Source: SIG299 sp051880375
GTDB taxonomy: Bacteria; Bacillota; Clostridia; Lachnospirales; Lachnospiraceae
Direction of reading: 5' to 3'
Assembly (NCBI GenBank): GCA_051880375.1
Contig: JBJENV010000003.1
Coordinates: 38,705-102,704 of the forward strand
Length of the DNA stretch: 64,000 nt
Shown: in pieces, positions 8,632-16,239 of the stretch
Layout: the number at the start of each line of letters is the position of its first letter
Numbering within the stretch: position 1 is the stretch's first letter
Notes under the pieces: model-generated
Told to the model about the DNA's origin: nothing
The model's database searches: none
Seen by the model: the letters and a program-made list of their open reading frames with translations, nothing else
Program-made: the position numbers and the translations under genes

Positions 8632-10694
8632 CACTGAATTACCTCCTGTACTGATTTTTGTTTTTTATTGTGAATGATTAACCTGTCGAGCATCAACAAC
8701 AGCCCCGGCAATACGAGCAGAACGATTGTCAATGAGAATATTGCTCCTCTGCCGACAAAAATACCAAGCTGAGCCAACAGCTTATTGGTGGAAATATATC
8801 CAAGCAGAAGTCCTACTACCGTGAGTACGCTGCCGGAAGTAAGTATTGATACGGCGACATCAGATATCGTCTGTACAACTGCTTCTTTTTTACTGAACAA
8901 TAAACGGTTTTCCTTGTATTGGTCGGTCATCAAAATGGCATAGTCTACTGTTGCGCCGAGTTGTACCGAACTGATGATCAGGTATGCAATATAATATACA
9001 GGTGCGTCCAGAAAATACGGAACCGCTAAGTTTATCCATATTGCCGTTTCAATACATAGCACCAGAATAACCGGTACGGATATTGATTTCATCATAAGAA
9101 GCAAAACAAGAAATACAGCTCCGATGGCTAACAGATTAACCTTTGCCATATCAGCGGTTATCGTATCCATAAGGTCATAAGTACTGACACCTTCACCTGC
9201 CAGGTAAGTTTCATTCGGATAATATTTTTCGGCTGTTTCTTTGATCTGTTCCACAAGTGTAAAGGTTTTATCACCTTCATAGTCTGCATTTACCGTTATC
9301 ACAAAGCGGCTGTAATTATCCGATTGAAGCAATGAGAGAGTATCGGCATCCAAATACTCGTTTGGTATTTCTGCACCGACCGTGTCAACATACGATAAAA
9401 TTCCTGTTACCTGCGGAATCGTTTTCAACTCTTTAGACAGTTCGATTTCTGTTGCATTGCGGCCCTTAGGAACCAATAAAACATAGGTGTCATTTTTTCC
9501 AAAAACACCTTCAATTTCTGTTTTATCTCTGCCGTAGGTTGTTCCTTCACCATAAATCTGGGATGAGCCATAATAATAGGAATTAGCATTTGACGCCAAA
9601 TAGGACGGAACAATTAATATGACAAAAATACATATCATTGGTATCGCTATTTTGCGAACAAGCTTTCCAAAACCTTTGAAACTCGGCATAAATGATTTGT
9701 GCTTTGTTTTGTCAAGCCATTTATATGTAATCAGTATCAGAGCCGGCATAAACAAAAACACGGTAACCAGACTGATTGCAATGCCTTTTGCCAACGCGAG
9801 TCCGAGGTCCGGACCGATTTTGAACTGCATCAGTACAAGTGCAAAAAAGCCAATAACGGTAGTCAGACCACTTGACAGAATAGAGGTCGTTGACCTGCAT
9901 AAAGCATTTACCATTGCTTTTTTTACATCATCTGTTTCTTTACGGCATTCCTCAAAACGGTGAATTAAAAATACGGAGTAATCAAGAGATACTGCAAGCT
10001 GCAAAATACTTCCTGCAGCGTTTGTCACAAATGAGATTTCGCCGAAAATCAAATTACTTCCATTGTTTAAGATGATTGCAACACCAAGACCAATTAAAAT
10101 GATAATCGGTTCAACCCATGACGTTGTTGTTAAGAGCAATACAAGCAGAACAAAAAGTACTGCAATTACTGTTATTTTTTGTATTTCGGAAACGGTATTT
10201 GTAGTGGCAATTGCTGTCGAAACAGCACTGCCTGTCATAGCATTGTCCTCACCGATGATTTCCCTTATGGACGAAACCGCAGCAATACGGAAATCTTCTT
10301 TTATTGTTACACTGAACAGAGCAACGTTATCCTTATAGTAATTTTCAACAGTATCTGTATCGAGCATTGCGATTGGTGTTGTAATATTCACAGCATCATC
10401 GAGCCAGGTTACTTCTGTGACGCCCTCCACAGCTTCGATTCTTTCTTTGTACTCCAGTGCTTCAGGAATAGTAACATCACGAATCATTACACGGGCATTC
10501 GGTATGCCGCCGTCGAACTCGTTCTGCATTACTTCAAGAGCAACTGTTGATTTTGCATCAGATGGCAAATAATCATTCATATCATAGTTTACAGACACTA
10601 AATTCTGTAAAAATAGGCAAATGACAAAGCAAATCGAAAATAAAACCACAACAAACTTCCGATGCTTTACTATGCCTGTATAAAATCTTTCCAT
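8631..10694 (-). CDS. MMPL-family RND transporter
   Basis: The 687-residue inner-membrane exporter has the duplicated RND/MMPL layout: one helix, a large extracytoplasmic loop (about 35-165), five or six helices, a second helix plus loop (about 350-510), and a final helix set. Signatures include LQLAVSLDYSVFLIHRFEE near residue 235 and VQLGATVDYAILMTDQYKE near 580, the Asp-Tyr pairs placed like the proton-relay residues of MmpL proteins. Substrates of this family are lipids, drugs or hydrophobic peptides. Its ATG overlaps the previous stop (TAATG), and a GAGGTTG ribosome site lies within that gene. It is divergent from a TetR-like regulator, the usual control for such pumps. Confidence 0.88.
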   Translation of the reverse strand: MERFYTGIVKHRKFVVVLFSICFVICLFLQNLVSVNYDMNDYLPSDAKSTVALEVMQNEFDGGIPNARVMIRDVTIPEALEYKERIEAVEGVTEVTWLDDAVNITTPIAMLDTDTVENYYKDNVALFSVTIKEDFRIAAVSSIREIIGEDNAMTGSAVSTAIATTNTVSEIQKITVIAVLFVLLVLLLTTTSWVEPIIILIGLGVAIILNNGSNLIFGEISFVTNAAGSILQLAVSLDYSVFLIHRFEECRKETDDVKKAMVNALCRSTTSILSSGLTTVIGFFALVLMQFKIGPDLGLALAKGIAISLVTVFLFMPALILITYKWLDKTKHKSFMPSFKGFGKLVRKIAIPMICIFVILIVPSYLASNANSYYYGSSQIYGEGTTYGRDKTEIEGVFGKNDTYVLLVPKGRNATEIELSKELKTIPQVTGILSYVDTVGAEIPNEYLDADTLSLLQSDNYSRFVITVNADYEGDKTFTLVEQIKETAEKYYPNETYLAGEGVSTYDLMDTITADMAKVNLLAIGAVFLVLLLMMKSISVPVILVLCIETAIWINLAVPYFLDAPVYYIAYLIISSVQLGATVDYAILMTDQYKENRLLFSKKEAVVQTISDVAVSILTSGSVLTVVGLLLGYISTNKLLAQLGIFVGRGAIFSLTIVLLVLPGLLLMLDRLIIHNKKQKSVQEVIQ

Positions 10695-11008
10695 TATGCG
10701 TCAACCTCACTTTCCGGGACTGCAATTCCCGTTATTGTAAACTTATTTCGTTCTCCCTGCAGTGATAACTCAATCGCTTTTTGACTGACTTTACCAACAG
10801 CGATATAGTCAATAGTACGCATTAGTGTGATAAGGCGACCACGTATGGTACAGTTTCCCTCGTTGTCAACGGCTCCGTTAAACGGTTCCGAGTGTCCAAG
10901 TAAATGAAGTGTACCGCTTACCTGATTTTCAGACGAACAAAAATTCATCGTGCCATATCGCATACCGACAGGTGTTTTCATTTCAATGTTGTATTTTGCA
11001 TTGCTCAT
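10694..11008 (-). CDS. small hypothetical protein, first gene of the MMPL operon
   Basis: The 104-residue soluble protein is predicted to be beta-rich, with no signal peptide or membrane helix. Examples are MRYGTMNFCSSENQVSGTLHLLG and repeated Gly/Asn turns. It resembles a small barrel, possibly a ligand-binding or calycin-like fold, but I recognise no family. It is cotranscribed and one-base coupled to the MMPL pump. AAAGGA sits immediately before the ATG at 11008, too close for an ideal ribosome site, so the true start could differ. The context suggests an accessory to export or to sensing the exported molecule. Confidence 0.6.
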   Translation of the reverse strand: MSNAKYNIEMKTPVGMRYGTMNFCSSENQVSGTLHLLGHSEPFNGAVDNEGNCTIRGRLITLMRTIDYIAVGKVSQKAIELSLQGERNKFTITGIAVPESEVDA

Positions 11009-11043
11009 TCCTTTATTTGTGTGGCGATATTTATTTCACCGAC

Positions 11044-11077
11044 ATACTCCTTTCCATCGTTTTTTCCTTAGGAGTAT
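11044..11077. promoter_or_regulatory. inverted repeat on the MMPL operon promoter
   Basis: ATACTCCT (11044-11051) and AGGAGTAT (11070-11077) are perfect 8-bp arms. The right arm overlaps a minus-strand TATACT -10-like box (11078-11073). This is a candidate operator for the adjacent TetR-like regulator, or a leader hairpin. Confidence 0.4.
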
Positions 11078-11102
11078 AAAACTCAATTTCTTTTCATAAA
11101 AC

Positions 11103-11160
11103 GGTCAAACGCACAGCAAATGGGTGAAATACGGTCAAATAATTAAATTTGATGGTCAAA
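11103..11160. repeat. three GGTCAAA direct repeats between MMPL operon and tetR
   Basis: GGTCAAA occurs at 11103-11109, 11133-11139 and 11154-11160, spaced 30 and 21 bases (near whole helical turns), all in the same orientation in the divergent intergenic region. It is a candidate activator or repressor binding array. Confidence 0.45.
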
Positions 11161-11176
11161 TGTCCAAAGCTATCCG

Positions 11177-11204
11177 TTGTAAAATTGATGGACAGTTGTA
11201 TAAT
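11177..11204 (+). promoter_or_regulatory. promoter of the TetR-like regulator
   Basis: TTGTAA (11177-11182), 16 bases, then TATAAT (11199-11204). Confidence 0.6.
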
Positions 11205-11214
11205 AAATATACAA
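11196..11214. promoter_or_regulatory. palindromic operator over the tetR -10 box
   Basis: TTGTATA-ATAAA-TATACAA is a perfect 7-bp inverted repeat that contains the -10 hexamer of the regulator's promoter, as expected for TetR autorepression. Confidence 0.55.
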
Positions 11215-11237
11215 TCGCACGTATCTGGAGGGCTATG

Positions 11238-11804
11238 ATGAAACACGAAATCACTTCACTAAATACAAAAAAGACTCTTGCGGAGTCACTTAAAAATATT
11301 ATGAGAAAAAAGAATTTTTCAAAAATTACGGTCAGTGAAATCATTTCTGACTGCGGAGTAAACCGTAAGACCTTCTATTACCATTTTCAAGATATCTATG
11401 CGCTACTGAAATGGACGCTTGAAAATGAAGCAATCGAGGTAGTAAAGCATTTTAACCTGATTGTGGATTACGAAGAAGCTATCCTGTTCATAATGGATTA
11501 TATTGAGGAAAACGACTATATCATAAGCTGTGCTTACGACTCTATCGGACGAGATGAGATGAAAAGGTTTTTCTTTGCTGATTTTAATGAATTGGTTGTT
11601 TCGATTATTGATAGTGCTGAAAAGGAAGTCGGAAAAACTTTAGATCATGACTATAAAAGTTTTCTGTGTACCTTCTACACGGAAGCGCTTGCAGGGATAC
11701 TCATTGAATGGATTAAAAATCGTAAAGAACGGAACAGGCAACAGGTTATGGAATACCTTGTAAAGACAATGAAAGATTCTATTTTAGGTATTATGTCCTT
11801 TTAA
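11238..11804 (+). CDS. TetR/AcrR-family transcriptional regulator
   Basis: The 188-residue protein has an N-terminal helix-turn-helix (about 12-55): LAESLKNIMRKKNFSKITVS, then DCGVNRKTFYYHFQDIYALL, the classic TetR recognition helix with the FYYHF signature. The all-helical C-terminal ligand domain resembles the DhaS/TetR_C group of Firmicutes. GGAGGG lies 6 bases before ATG 11238; the adjacent ATG 11235 is possible, while the longer open frame from 11124 lacks a ribosome site. It is divergent from the MMPL efflux operon, so it most likely represses that operon and itself through the palindromes on both promoters. Confidence 0.85.
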   Translation: MKHEITSLNTKKTLAESLKNIMRKKNFSKITVSEIISDCGVNRKTFYYHFQDIYALLKWTLENEAIEVVKHFNLIVDYEEAILFIMDYIEENDYIISCAYDSIGRDEMKRFFFADFNELVVSIIDSAEKEVGKTLDHDYKSFLCTFYTEALAGILIEWIKNRKERNRQQVMEYLVKTMKDSILGIMSF

Positions 11805-11863
11805 CCGGTAGGAATTCCGGTTAATGAAAGATAGACGCCTCCTTTAGCTAAACTGCAGTTTGC

Positions 11864-11897
11864 AAAAAACGGCTTTGTCCCACAGGACAAAGCCGTT
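11864..11897 (-). terminator. rho-independent terminator of pckA
   Basis: AACGGCTTTGTCC (11868-11880) and GGACAAAGCCGTT (11885-11897) form a perfect 13-bp stem. The A run at 11864-11869 is the T run on the minus strand. Confidence 0.9.
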
Positions 11898-11905
11898 CCC
11901 GGTTG

Positions 11906-11934
11906 ATGTGCCAGAAGGGCACATATTCTTTTTT
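11906..11934 (+). terminator. terminator-like hairpin on the plus strand, after tetR
   Basis: ATGTGCC (11906-11912), loop AGAAG, GGCACAT (11918-11924), then ATTCTTTTTT. It would stop transcripts coming from the regulator before they enter pckA antisense. Confidence 0.65.
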
Positions 11935-11936
11935 AC

Positions 11937-13643
11937 TTAGTTCAACTCATCTACGAGCTTCTGTAATGCGGCAAGAGCCTCATCAGGAAGCTTGTCGTAG
12001 CCGTCCTTCTTTGTTGCGAAGTCGCTGACAGCCTTCACACGGGTCTGCATAGCAGCCTTTAACTGAGCCTTGTAGTCTGCATCGTTCATGTTCGGTGTGA
12101 AGTCTGCGGTTCTGCCGGACCAGTCGTTCATGATTTCGATGTCGGAGAAAGGACCCCACTGTGTGAAGTTTGCCTTGCCCTCAACGATGGTCTCAAGGAT
12201 GCCGAGAGTATCTGCCGGCTTAACCTTCTGTCCCATGAAATCACCGGTGTTTACGATGTAGCAGTCTACGTTCTTTTCCTCTACTAACTTCTTGAACTTG
12301 TCGTAGTCGTTTACGAGCGGATAAGTTCTGAATGGGTTAGCGTAAGGTACGATACGGATTGCATTTAAGTCGGTGCCTGCTGCAACACGCTCTGCAGTAG
12401 AGGTCTTTGTTGCAAGAGTTGCGCCCATAACGGAAGCAAGAGCAGCGCCCTTTAACTTGACTACCGGAGGAATGGTCGGGTCCTTCATAATCCAGAAGAT
12501 AGCGTTAACCGGAGCATCAATCTTGTCTACGCGGTTCGGAGACCAGAGCTTGGACTTGATGGCACGGCCGTTACCGTTTCTGATATCCTCTGTTACAAGC
12601 TGAATCTTTCCGTCCTCGTCCAGAGTAGCGGAGCAGTTCTGAGCGGTTAACAGATACTTGTTATCCGGGCAGCCGGTCGGATAGTCGGCTGTCTTATCGA
12701 AGTAGGTCGGCTCCAGTGCGATGGAAGCACAGGTATCGGTGTTGATGATGAAAGCGTCATCATGCAGAACCTTGATTTCGTACTTGCCGCCGTGCTTTGC
12801 GTGGGTTAAGGTGGACTTACCGGAGCCGGACAGACCGTAAACGGAAGCTACGAACTTCTTGCCGTCTGCAAGAACGTATTCCTTCTGACCGCCGTGGCAG
12901 GAAGCATAGCCGTTTCTGTTGGCAATCGCCCATGCCATGGTAAGAGTACCCTTCTTGTGCTCGCCGAAGTATCTCATACCTAAGATAGCGGCACAGTTTT
13001 CGTTTGTATCGAAGTAGCACAGAGTAAGCGGATCGCTTAAGCAGCTGTAGTCAACATCAGGACGGTTGCCCGGTGTCCACTGCGGGTCGGAGAAGATATA
13101 AATATCTGCTTCCTTGCCGTCGCCTACCGGCTTGGAGTTTTTGTACATCTTTACATATTCGTCGGACATGTACTGGAAGTTAATCATCCAGTTGTAAAGG
13201 ATGTTCTCTTCACCTTCCGGAATTAAGAGATGAGCCTTTACCATGAATTCAGGGTCAAGACCTACGAAGCACTCTGCATGGTACATGGTCTTCCAACGGG
13301 TCTCGTAAACAGCATCCATTACCACCTTGTCAAGCTTAGCGTCATCTACGCCAGGCTCGCCCTTGATGCGGCGTGCTGCTGCATAACGGCCGGTTACTGC
13401 GCCGTCGTTAAATAACAGAACCTTTGCGTCCTTTTCCAGACCGAACTCTTCGCCTCTGTAAACAGGCATATCGGTTACGATGGTACCCGGGGAGTTCTTT
13501 GCAAGTTCATAAGCTTCCTTTAATGTGTTCACTTTTACTACGTTGTTTCCGTAGAATGCTGCTTCAATGATGGAGCGGGTTCTGGAAAATCCTACTTTTC
13601 CTGCTCCGATTTCTTCTGGCTTGTAAAAAGCTTTTGTAGACAT
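11937..13643 (-). CDS. pckA: phosphoenolpyruvate carboxykinase (ATP)
   Basis: The 568-residue cytosolic enzyme interconverts oxaloacetate plus ATP with phosphoenolpyruvate, CO2 and ADP. In fermenting gut Clostridia it may also run toward oxaloacetate. The ATP-type signature is clear: kinase-1a P-loop GLSGSGKSTL (about 270-279) and the metal-binding LHDDAFIIN (about 293-301). A substrate region MGQKVKPADTLG lies toward the C-terminus. ATG 13643 was chosen because AAGGAGG lies 8 bases upstream; the open frame extends 37 codons further without support. It has its own strong promoter (13726-13754), a palindromic leader (13680-13706) and a perfect terminator, so it is monocistronic. Confidence 0.96.
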   Translation of the reverse strand: MSTKAFYKPEEIGAGKVGFSRTRSIIEAAFYGNNVVKVNTLKEAYELAKNSPGTIVTDMPVYRGEEFGLEKDAKVLLFNDGAVTGRYAAARRIKGEPGVDDAKLDKVVMDAVYETRWKTMYHAECFVGLDPEFMVKAHLLIPEGEENILYNWMINFQYMSDEYVKMYKNSKPVGDGKEADIYIFSDPQWTPGNRPDVDYSCLSDPLTLCYFDTNENCAAILGMRYFGEHKKGTLTMAWAIANRNGYASCHGGQKEYVLADGKKFVASVYGLSGSGKSTLTHAKHGGKYEIKVLHDDAFIINTDTCASIALEPTYFDKTADYPTGCPDNKYLLTAQNCSATLDEDGKIQLVTEDIRNGNGRAIKSKLWSPNRVDKIDAPVNAIFWIMKDPTIPPVVKLKGAALASVMGATLATKTSTAERVAAGTDLNAIRIVPYANPFRTYPLVNDYDKFKKLVEEKNVDCYIVNTGDFMGQKVKPADTLGILETIVEGKANFTQWGPFSDIEIMNDWSGRTADFTPNMNDADYKAQLKAAMQTRVKAVSDFATKKDGYDKLPDEALAALQKLVDELN

Positions 13644-13679
13644 GTTGATTTCCTCCTTATAAAAGTGGAATTGTAAACG

Positions 13680-13706
13680 GGAATTCTTGATTTTAGAAAG
13701 AATTCC
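13680..13706. promoter_or_regulatory. perfect inverted repeat in the pckA leader
   Basis: GGAATTCTT (13680-13688) and AAGAATTCC (13698-13706) flank a 9-base loop between the promoter and start codon of pckA. It may be a repressor site or an RNA stem. Confidence 0.5.
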
Positions 13707-13725
13707 AGAAGTTTGCACCAGTATA

Positions 13726-13754
13726 AGTATAAAATCAGTATGTGTAAATGTCAA
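13726..13754 (-). promoter_or_regulatory. sigma-A promoter of pckA
   Basis: On the minus strand, TTGACA (13754-13749), 17 bases, then TATACT (13731-13726). A second TATACT follows directly (13725-13720). Confidence 0.85.
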
Positions 13755-13811
13755 GAGCGCAAGTGAAAAAATTAACGAGGAAGAGAGCAGGGAGCAATTT
13801 TCATTCTTCCT

Positions 13812-15956
13812 TTATTTTTTTGCCTTTCGTGCGAGTACAATTCCCAACACAACCAGTCCAATAACGAGAACGATAAGAACCGTAATCACAACCGGAGCGG
13901 AAGAGCCGCCTTCTTCGGCAGCTTCTGCGGAGACAGGAACGGTCGGCGTCTGTGAATTTTCCGCTGCAGTCGGTACTGCGTCCGGTGTATCCGTCGGTAC
14001 CGCGGTCGGGGCTGTTGTCGGAGCTTTGGTTGGGGCTTCTGTCGGAGCTGCAGTCGGAACTGCTGTCGGTGCTTCGGTTGGAGCAGCTTCGTTTTCAATT
14101 ATATTTACAGTCAGCTTCGGAGCGAAGGAATTACCTGCTTCTTTGCTGCCGACGCGGATGCGGGTTCCTGTTACGGTTACGTTCATGGCAAAGCCGATGG
14201 TGGTTTCCTCCGGATGTTCTTCTACAAACCTCTTTACCAGCTCCGTAACGTCAATCAATACCTCTGTTTCGACGTCTGCGGTATCAAATTCCTCCGACAG
14301 TGCTGTCGTATGTTCCAAATCGTTGCTATCATAATGTAAGGAAGGCTGGTTTTCCCAGGTCAGGGTTCCTGCGGAAGCACGGTTTCTGTTTACGCTTTCA
14401 CGACCGCTTCCTTCTTTCCACGTAGTATCCGAAAGTGTGACCTGAATCCGGGTTGCAGAGGCATCACCGCTTGGCTTGTTGAGATATACAAGCGAAAGAC
14501 AGATGCGTTCCTTTTCGCTGAATGTAAGAGTACCCAGTTCAGACAGGTCAAAGTTCAGATAGCCGATTTTATTGTCATACCATTCATCCGGCCGGGTTCC
14601 CTCTCCTAAAAGCCCCATTCCGTGATTCTGGTAATTCGGATCCTTCTGCAACTGGATATATGGTTCGGCGCCATAATTCTTTTTGACTTCGCTGTCCCAG
14701 GTCTGGGCGGTGGTATCGGCAGTCGCCGGAATGCCGCTTCGCCCGGCAAGAGGGTCCGGAAGCCGGTCAAATGCCGTCAGCTTCTCGGAGGAAAACGGAA
14801 CGACAATGATTTTGCTGCCGTGTTGGTCATTACCATAGTCGGCTTCCTTTGCCACATCTATGACGGCAAAGGTCATTGCCGCAATTTTGCCGTCCTCCAC
14901 ATAGATATTCGGACGTTCGATTTTTTCCCAGTTGTTTACCGTGCCGTCGGTATAGCGCAGAAAATCGGCATCCGGCGTATAGGCGGTTCCCGGATGGCGT
15001 ACCCATCCGGTGATACCGTCTTCCGAGGTCAGGTAGTATGCCATACGCGCATCCCACTTATTGACGACGATATGATAGAGCCCGTCGGAATACCAGAGGA
15101 CAGGGTCTTCAATGTTGTCGGAAGACATACCGTCTATCTTTTTCCACAAACTGTTTTCCACAACTTCCCAGGTGCCTGAAAGAGAATCGGCAAGCGCAAG
15201 GTCGCCGTTGCGGTTGGTTGCCTCGTATCTGCCGTCCGGTCTTACCATAATGCTGATATTGGATAAGGAGAAGCCGCTTCCGCCTGTTGCTTTCAGTTTT
15301 CCGTTGTTCCCGTTCTCTACCAGCTCCCACGGTCCGTCAAGGCTTTTGGAAATATGAAGGGTACCGTTTGCCGTTTCGCCGTGCATTCCCGTATCACTGA
15401 TGGAAATGGCGTACCGATAGCCGTCTGCGTATAGCAGATCGCTTTTACTTATGGTAAACGGAAAGACGTTATGCCCCGCACCGTCGCACCAATCCGGCCA
15501 GAGCAGTCCACGGTCCGTATACGGCCCGCAAAGGCTGTCACTGGTAGCGTACACTGCCTGTGAACCCTGCCAGCCGTCAATGCCGTCCTGTCCCCAGTGC
15601 CCTCCTGCCTGATTCCAGCGGCTGGCAAACAGGTAGTAGGTTCCGGTGATTTCGTCTTTGATAATTCCGCCGTCCCAATAGGAATAATCGGACATATTGG
15701 CATCTTCCAGACCGTTTAGCTGATCACGCGCGCCAACCTCGGCAGCGCCCCAGCAGTCGGAGGAAAGTCCACCGATGATTGGCATCGGTTCAAAGCAGTC
15801 CATAAACTGTGCCGCCTCTGTCGGCTCGTTTGTTTCCTCGGATTCGGTGCCGGCAGCAGAGCCTGTCGTACCCTCGGCTGTGCGCGGCGTGCGGCCTGCA
15901 GAAAGCAGACAGACGCAAAGAAGCGCCATCGCAGCCCATACTTTTCCTTTTTTCAT
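13812..15956 (-). CDS. surface-anchored GH43-like glycoside hydrolase with DNRLRE/CBM96-like domain
   Basis: The 714-residue protein has a signal peptide (about 1-21). A five-bladed-propeller-type domain (about 50-420) follows, with SYWDGGIIKDEITGTYYLFA, AGHNVFPFTISKSDLLY and DNIEDPVLWYSDGLYHI, patterns of GH43/GH117-like arabinanase or galactosidase folds. Residues about 440-640 look like a DNRLRE (CBM96-type) module (YLNFDLSEL, RIQVTLSDTTWKEG, VLIDVTELVKRFV). Next come an Ala-Pro-Thr repeat linker (about 640-680) and a C-terminal membrane helix ending in ARKAKK. So it is displayed on the cell surface, without LPXTG. Substrate is probably a plant or host glycan; the catalytic triad cannot be assigned with confidence. 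The divergent AraC gene is its likely regulator. Confidence 0.75.
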   Translation of the reverse strand: MKKGKVWAAMALLCVCLLSAGRTPRTAEGTTGSAAGTESEETNEPTEAAQFMDCFEPMPIIGGLSSDCWGAAEVGARDQLNGLEDANMSDYSYWDGGIIKDEITGTYYLFASRWNQAGGHWGQDGIDGWQGSQAVYATSDSLCGPYTDRGLLWPDWCDGAGHNVFPFTISKSDLLYADGYRYAISISDTGMHGETANGTLHISKSLDGPWELVENGNNGKLKATGGSGFSLSNISIMVRPDGRYEATNRNGDLALADSLSGTWEVVENSLWKKIDGMSSDNIEDPVLWYSDGLYHIVVNKWDARMAYYLTSEDGITGWVRHPGTAYTPDADFLRYTDGTVNNWEKIERPNIYVEDGKIAAMTFAVIDVAKEADYGNDQHGSKIIVVPFSSEKLTAFDRLPDPLAGRSGIPATADTTAQTWDSEVKKNYGAEPYIQLQKDPNYQNHGMGLLGEGTRPDEWYDNKIGYLNFDLSELGTLTFSEKERICLSLVYLNKPSGDASATRIQVTLSDTTWKEGSGRESVNRNRASAGTLTWENQPSLHYDSNDLEHTTALSEEFDTADVETEVLIDVTELVKRFVEEHPEETTIGFAMNVTVTGTRIRVGSKEAGNSFAPKLTVNIIENEAAPTEAPTAVPTAAPTEAPTKAPTTAPTAVPTDTPDAVPTAAENSQTPTVPVSAEAAEEGGSSAPVVITVLIVLVIGLVVLGIVLARKAKK

Positions 15957-15977
15957 ATACAGTCATCCTTTCTTGTT

Positions 15978-16013
15978 TTAAAATAGAACAGCTTATCTGT
16001 GATTCTATTTTAA
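15978..16013. promoter_or_regulatory. 11-bp inverted repeat overlapping the GH43 promoter -10
   Basis: TTAAAATAGAA (15978-15988) and TTCTATTTTAA (16003-16013) are perfect arms separated by 14 bases that contain a nested ACAG/CTGT pair. The right arm covers the predicted minus-strand -10, so it is a likely operator. Confidence 0.6.
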
Positions 16014-16035
16014 CATGGCGGAAAGGACGCTCCAA
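16007..16035 (-). promoter_or_regulatory. promoter of the GH43-like gene
   Basis: On the minus strand, TTGGAG (16035-16030), 17 bases, then TAAAAT (16012-16007). Confidence 0.55.
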
Positions 16036-16124
16036 TACTCTGATATGCCATAATATACCACATAATGTCGTGTCAGCGCATATTTTCCTGCTGTTTTACG
16101 GAGCAGGCAGGTTCCCATGATGAT

Positions 16125-16153
16125 TTGCCAAAAGCGACAGAATGCGCTATGAT
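16125..16153 (+). promoter_or_regulatory. promoter of the AraC-family regulator
   Basis: TTGCCA (16125-16130), 17 bases, then TATGAT (16148-16153). Confidence 0.65.
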
Positions 16154-16239
16154 AATAGAAAATTTATGTTTACCTTGCAAGCATGTCTACTGCCGGATTC
16201 ATTGGCGCAGGTTTTAACGTGGGCGGAAACGGAGAACAC

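Noticed and set aside
11124..11237. Upstream start for the TetR-like regulator
   Set aside because: The extension runs through the promoter and operator palindrome and has no ribosome site.
11801..11824. Palindrome TTAACCGG-N8-CCGGTTAA at the tetR stop
   Set aside because: It lacks a T run, and a better terminator lies at 11906-11934; it could be incidental, so it is not called as a feature.
13687..14334. 215-codon Ala/Val/Ser-rich plus-strand frame
   Set aside because: It is the antisense reading of the Ala-Pro-Thr linker of the GH43-like gene.
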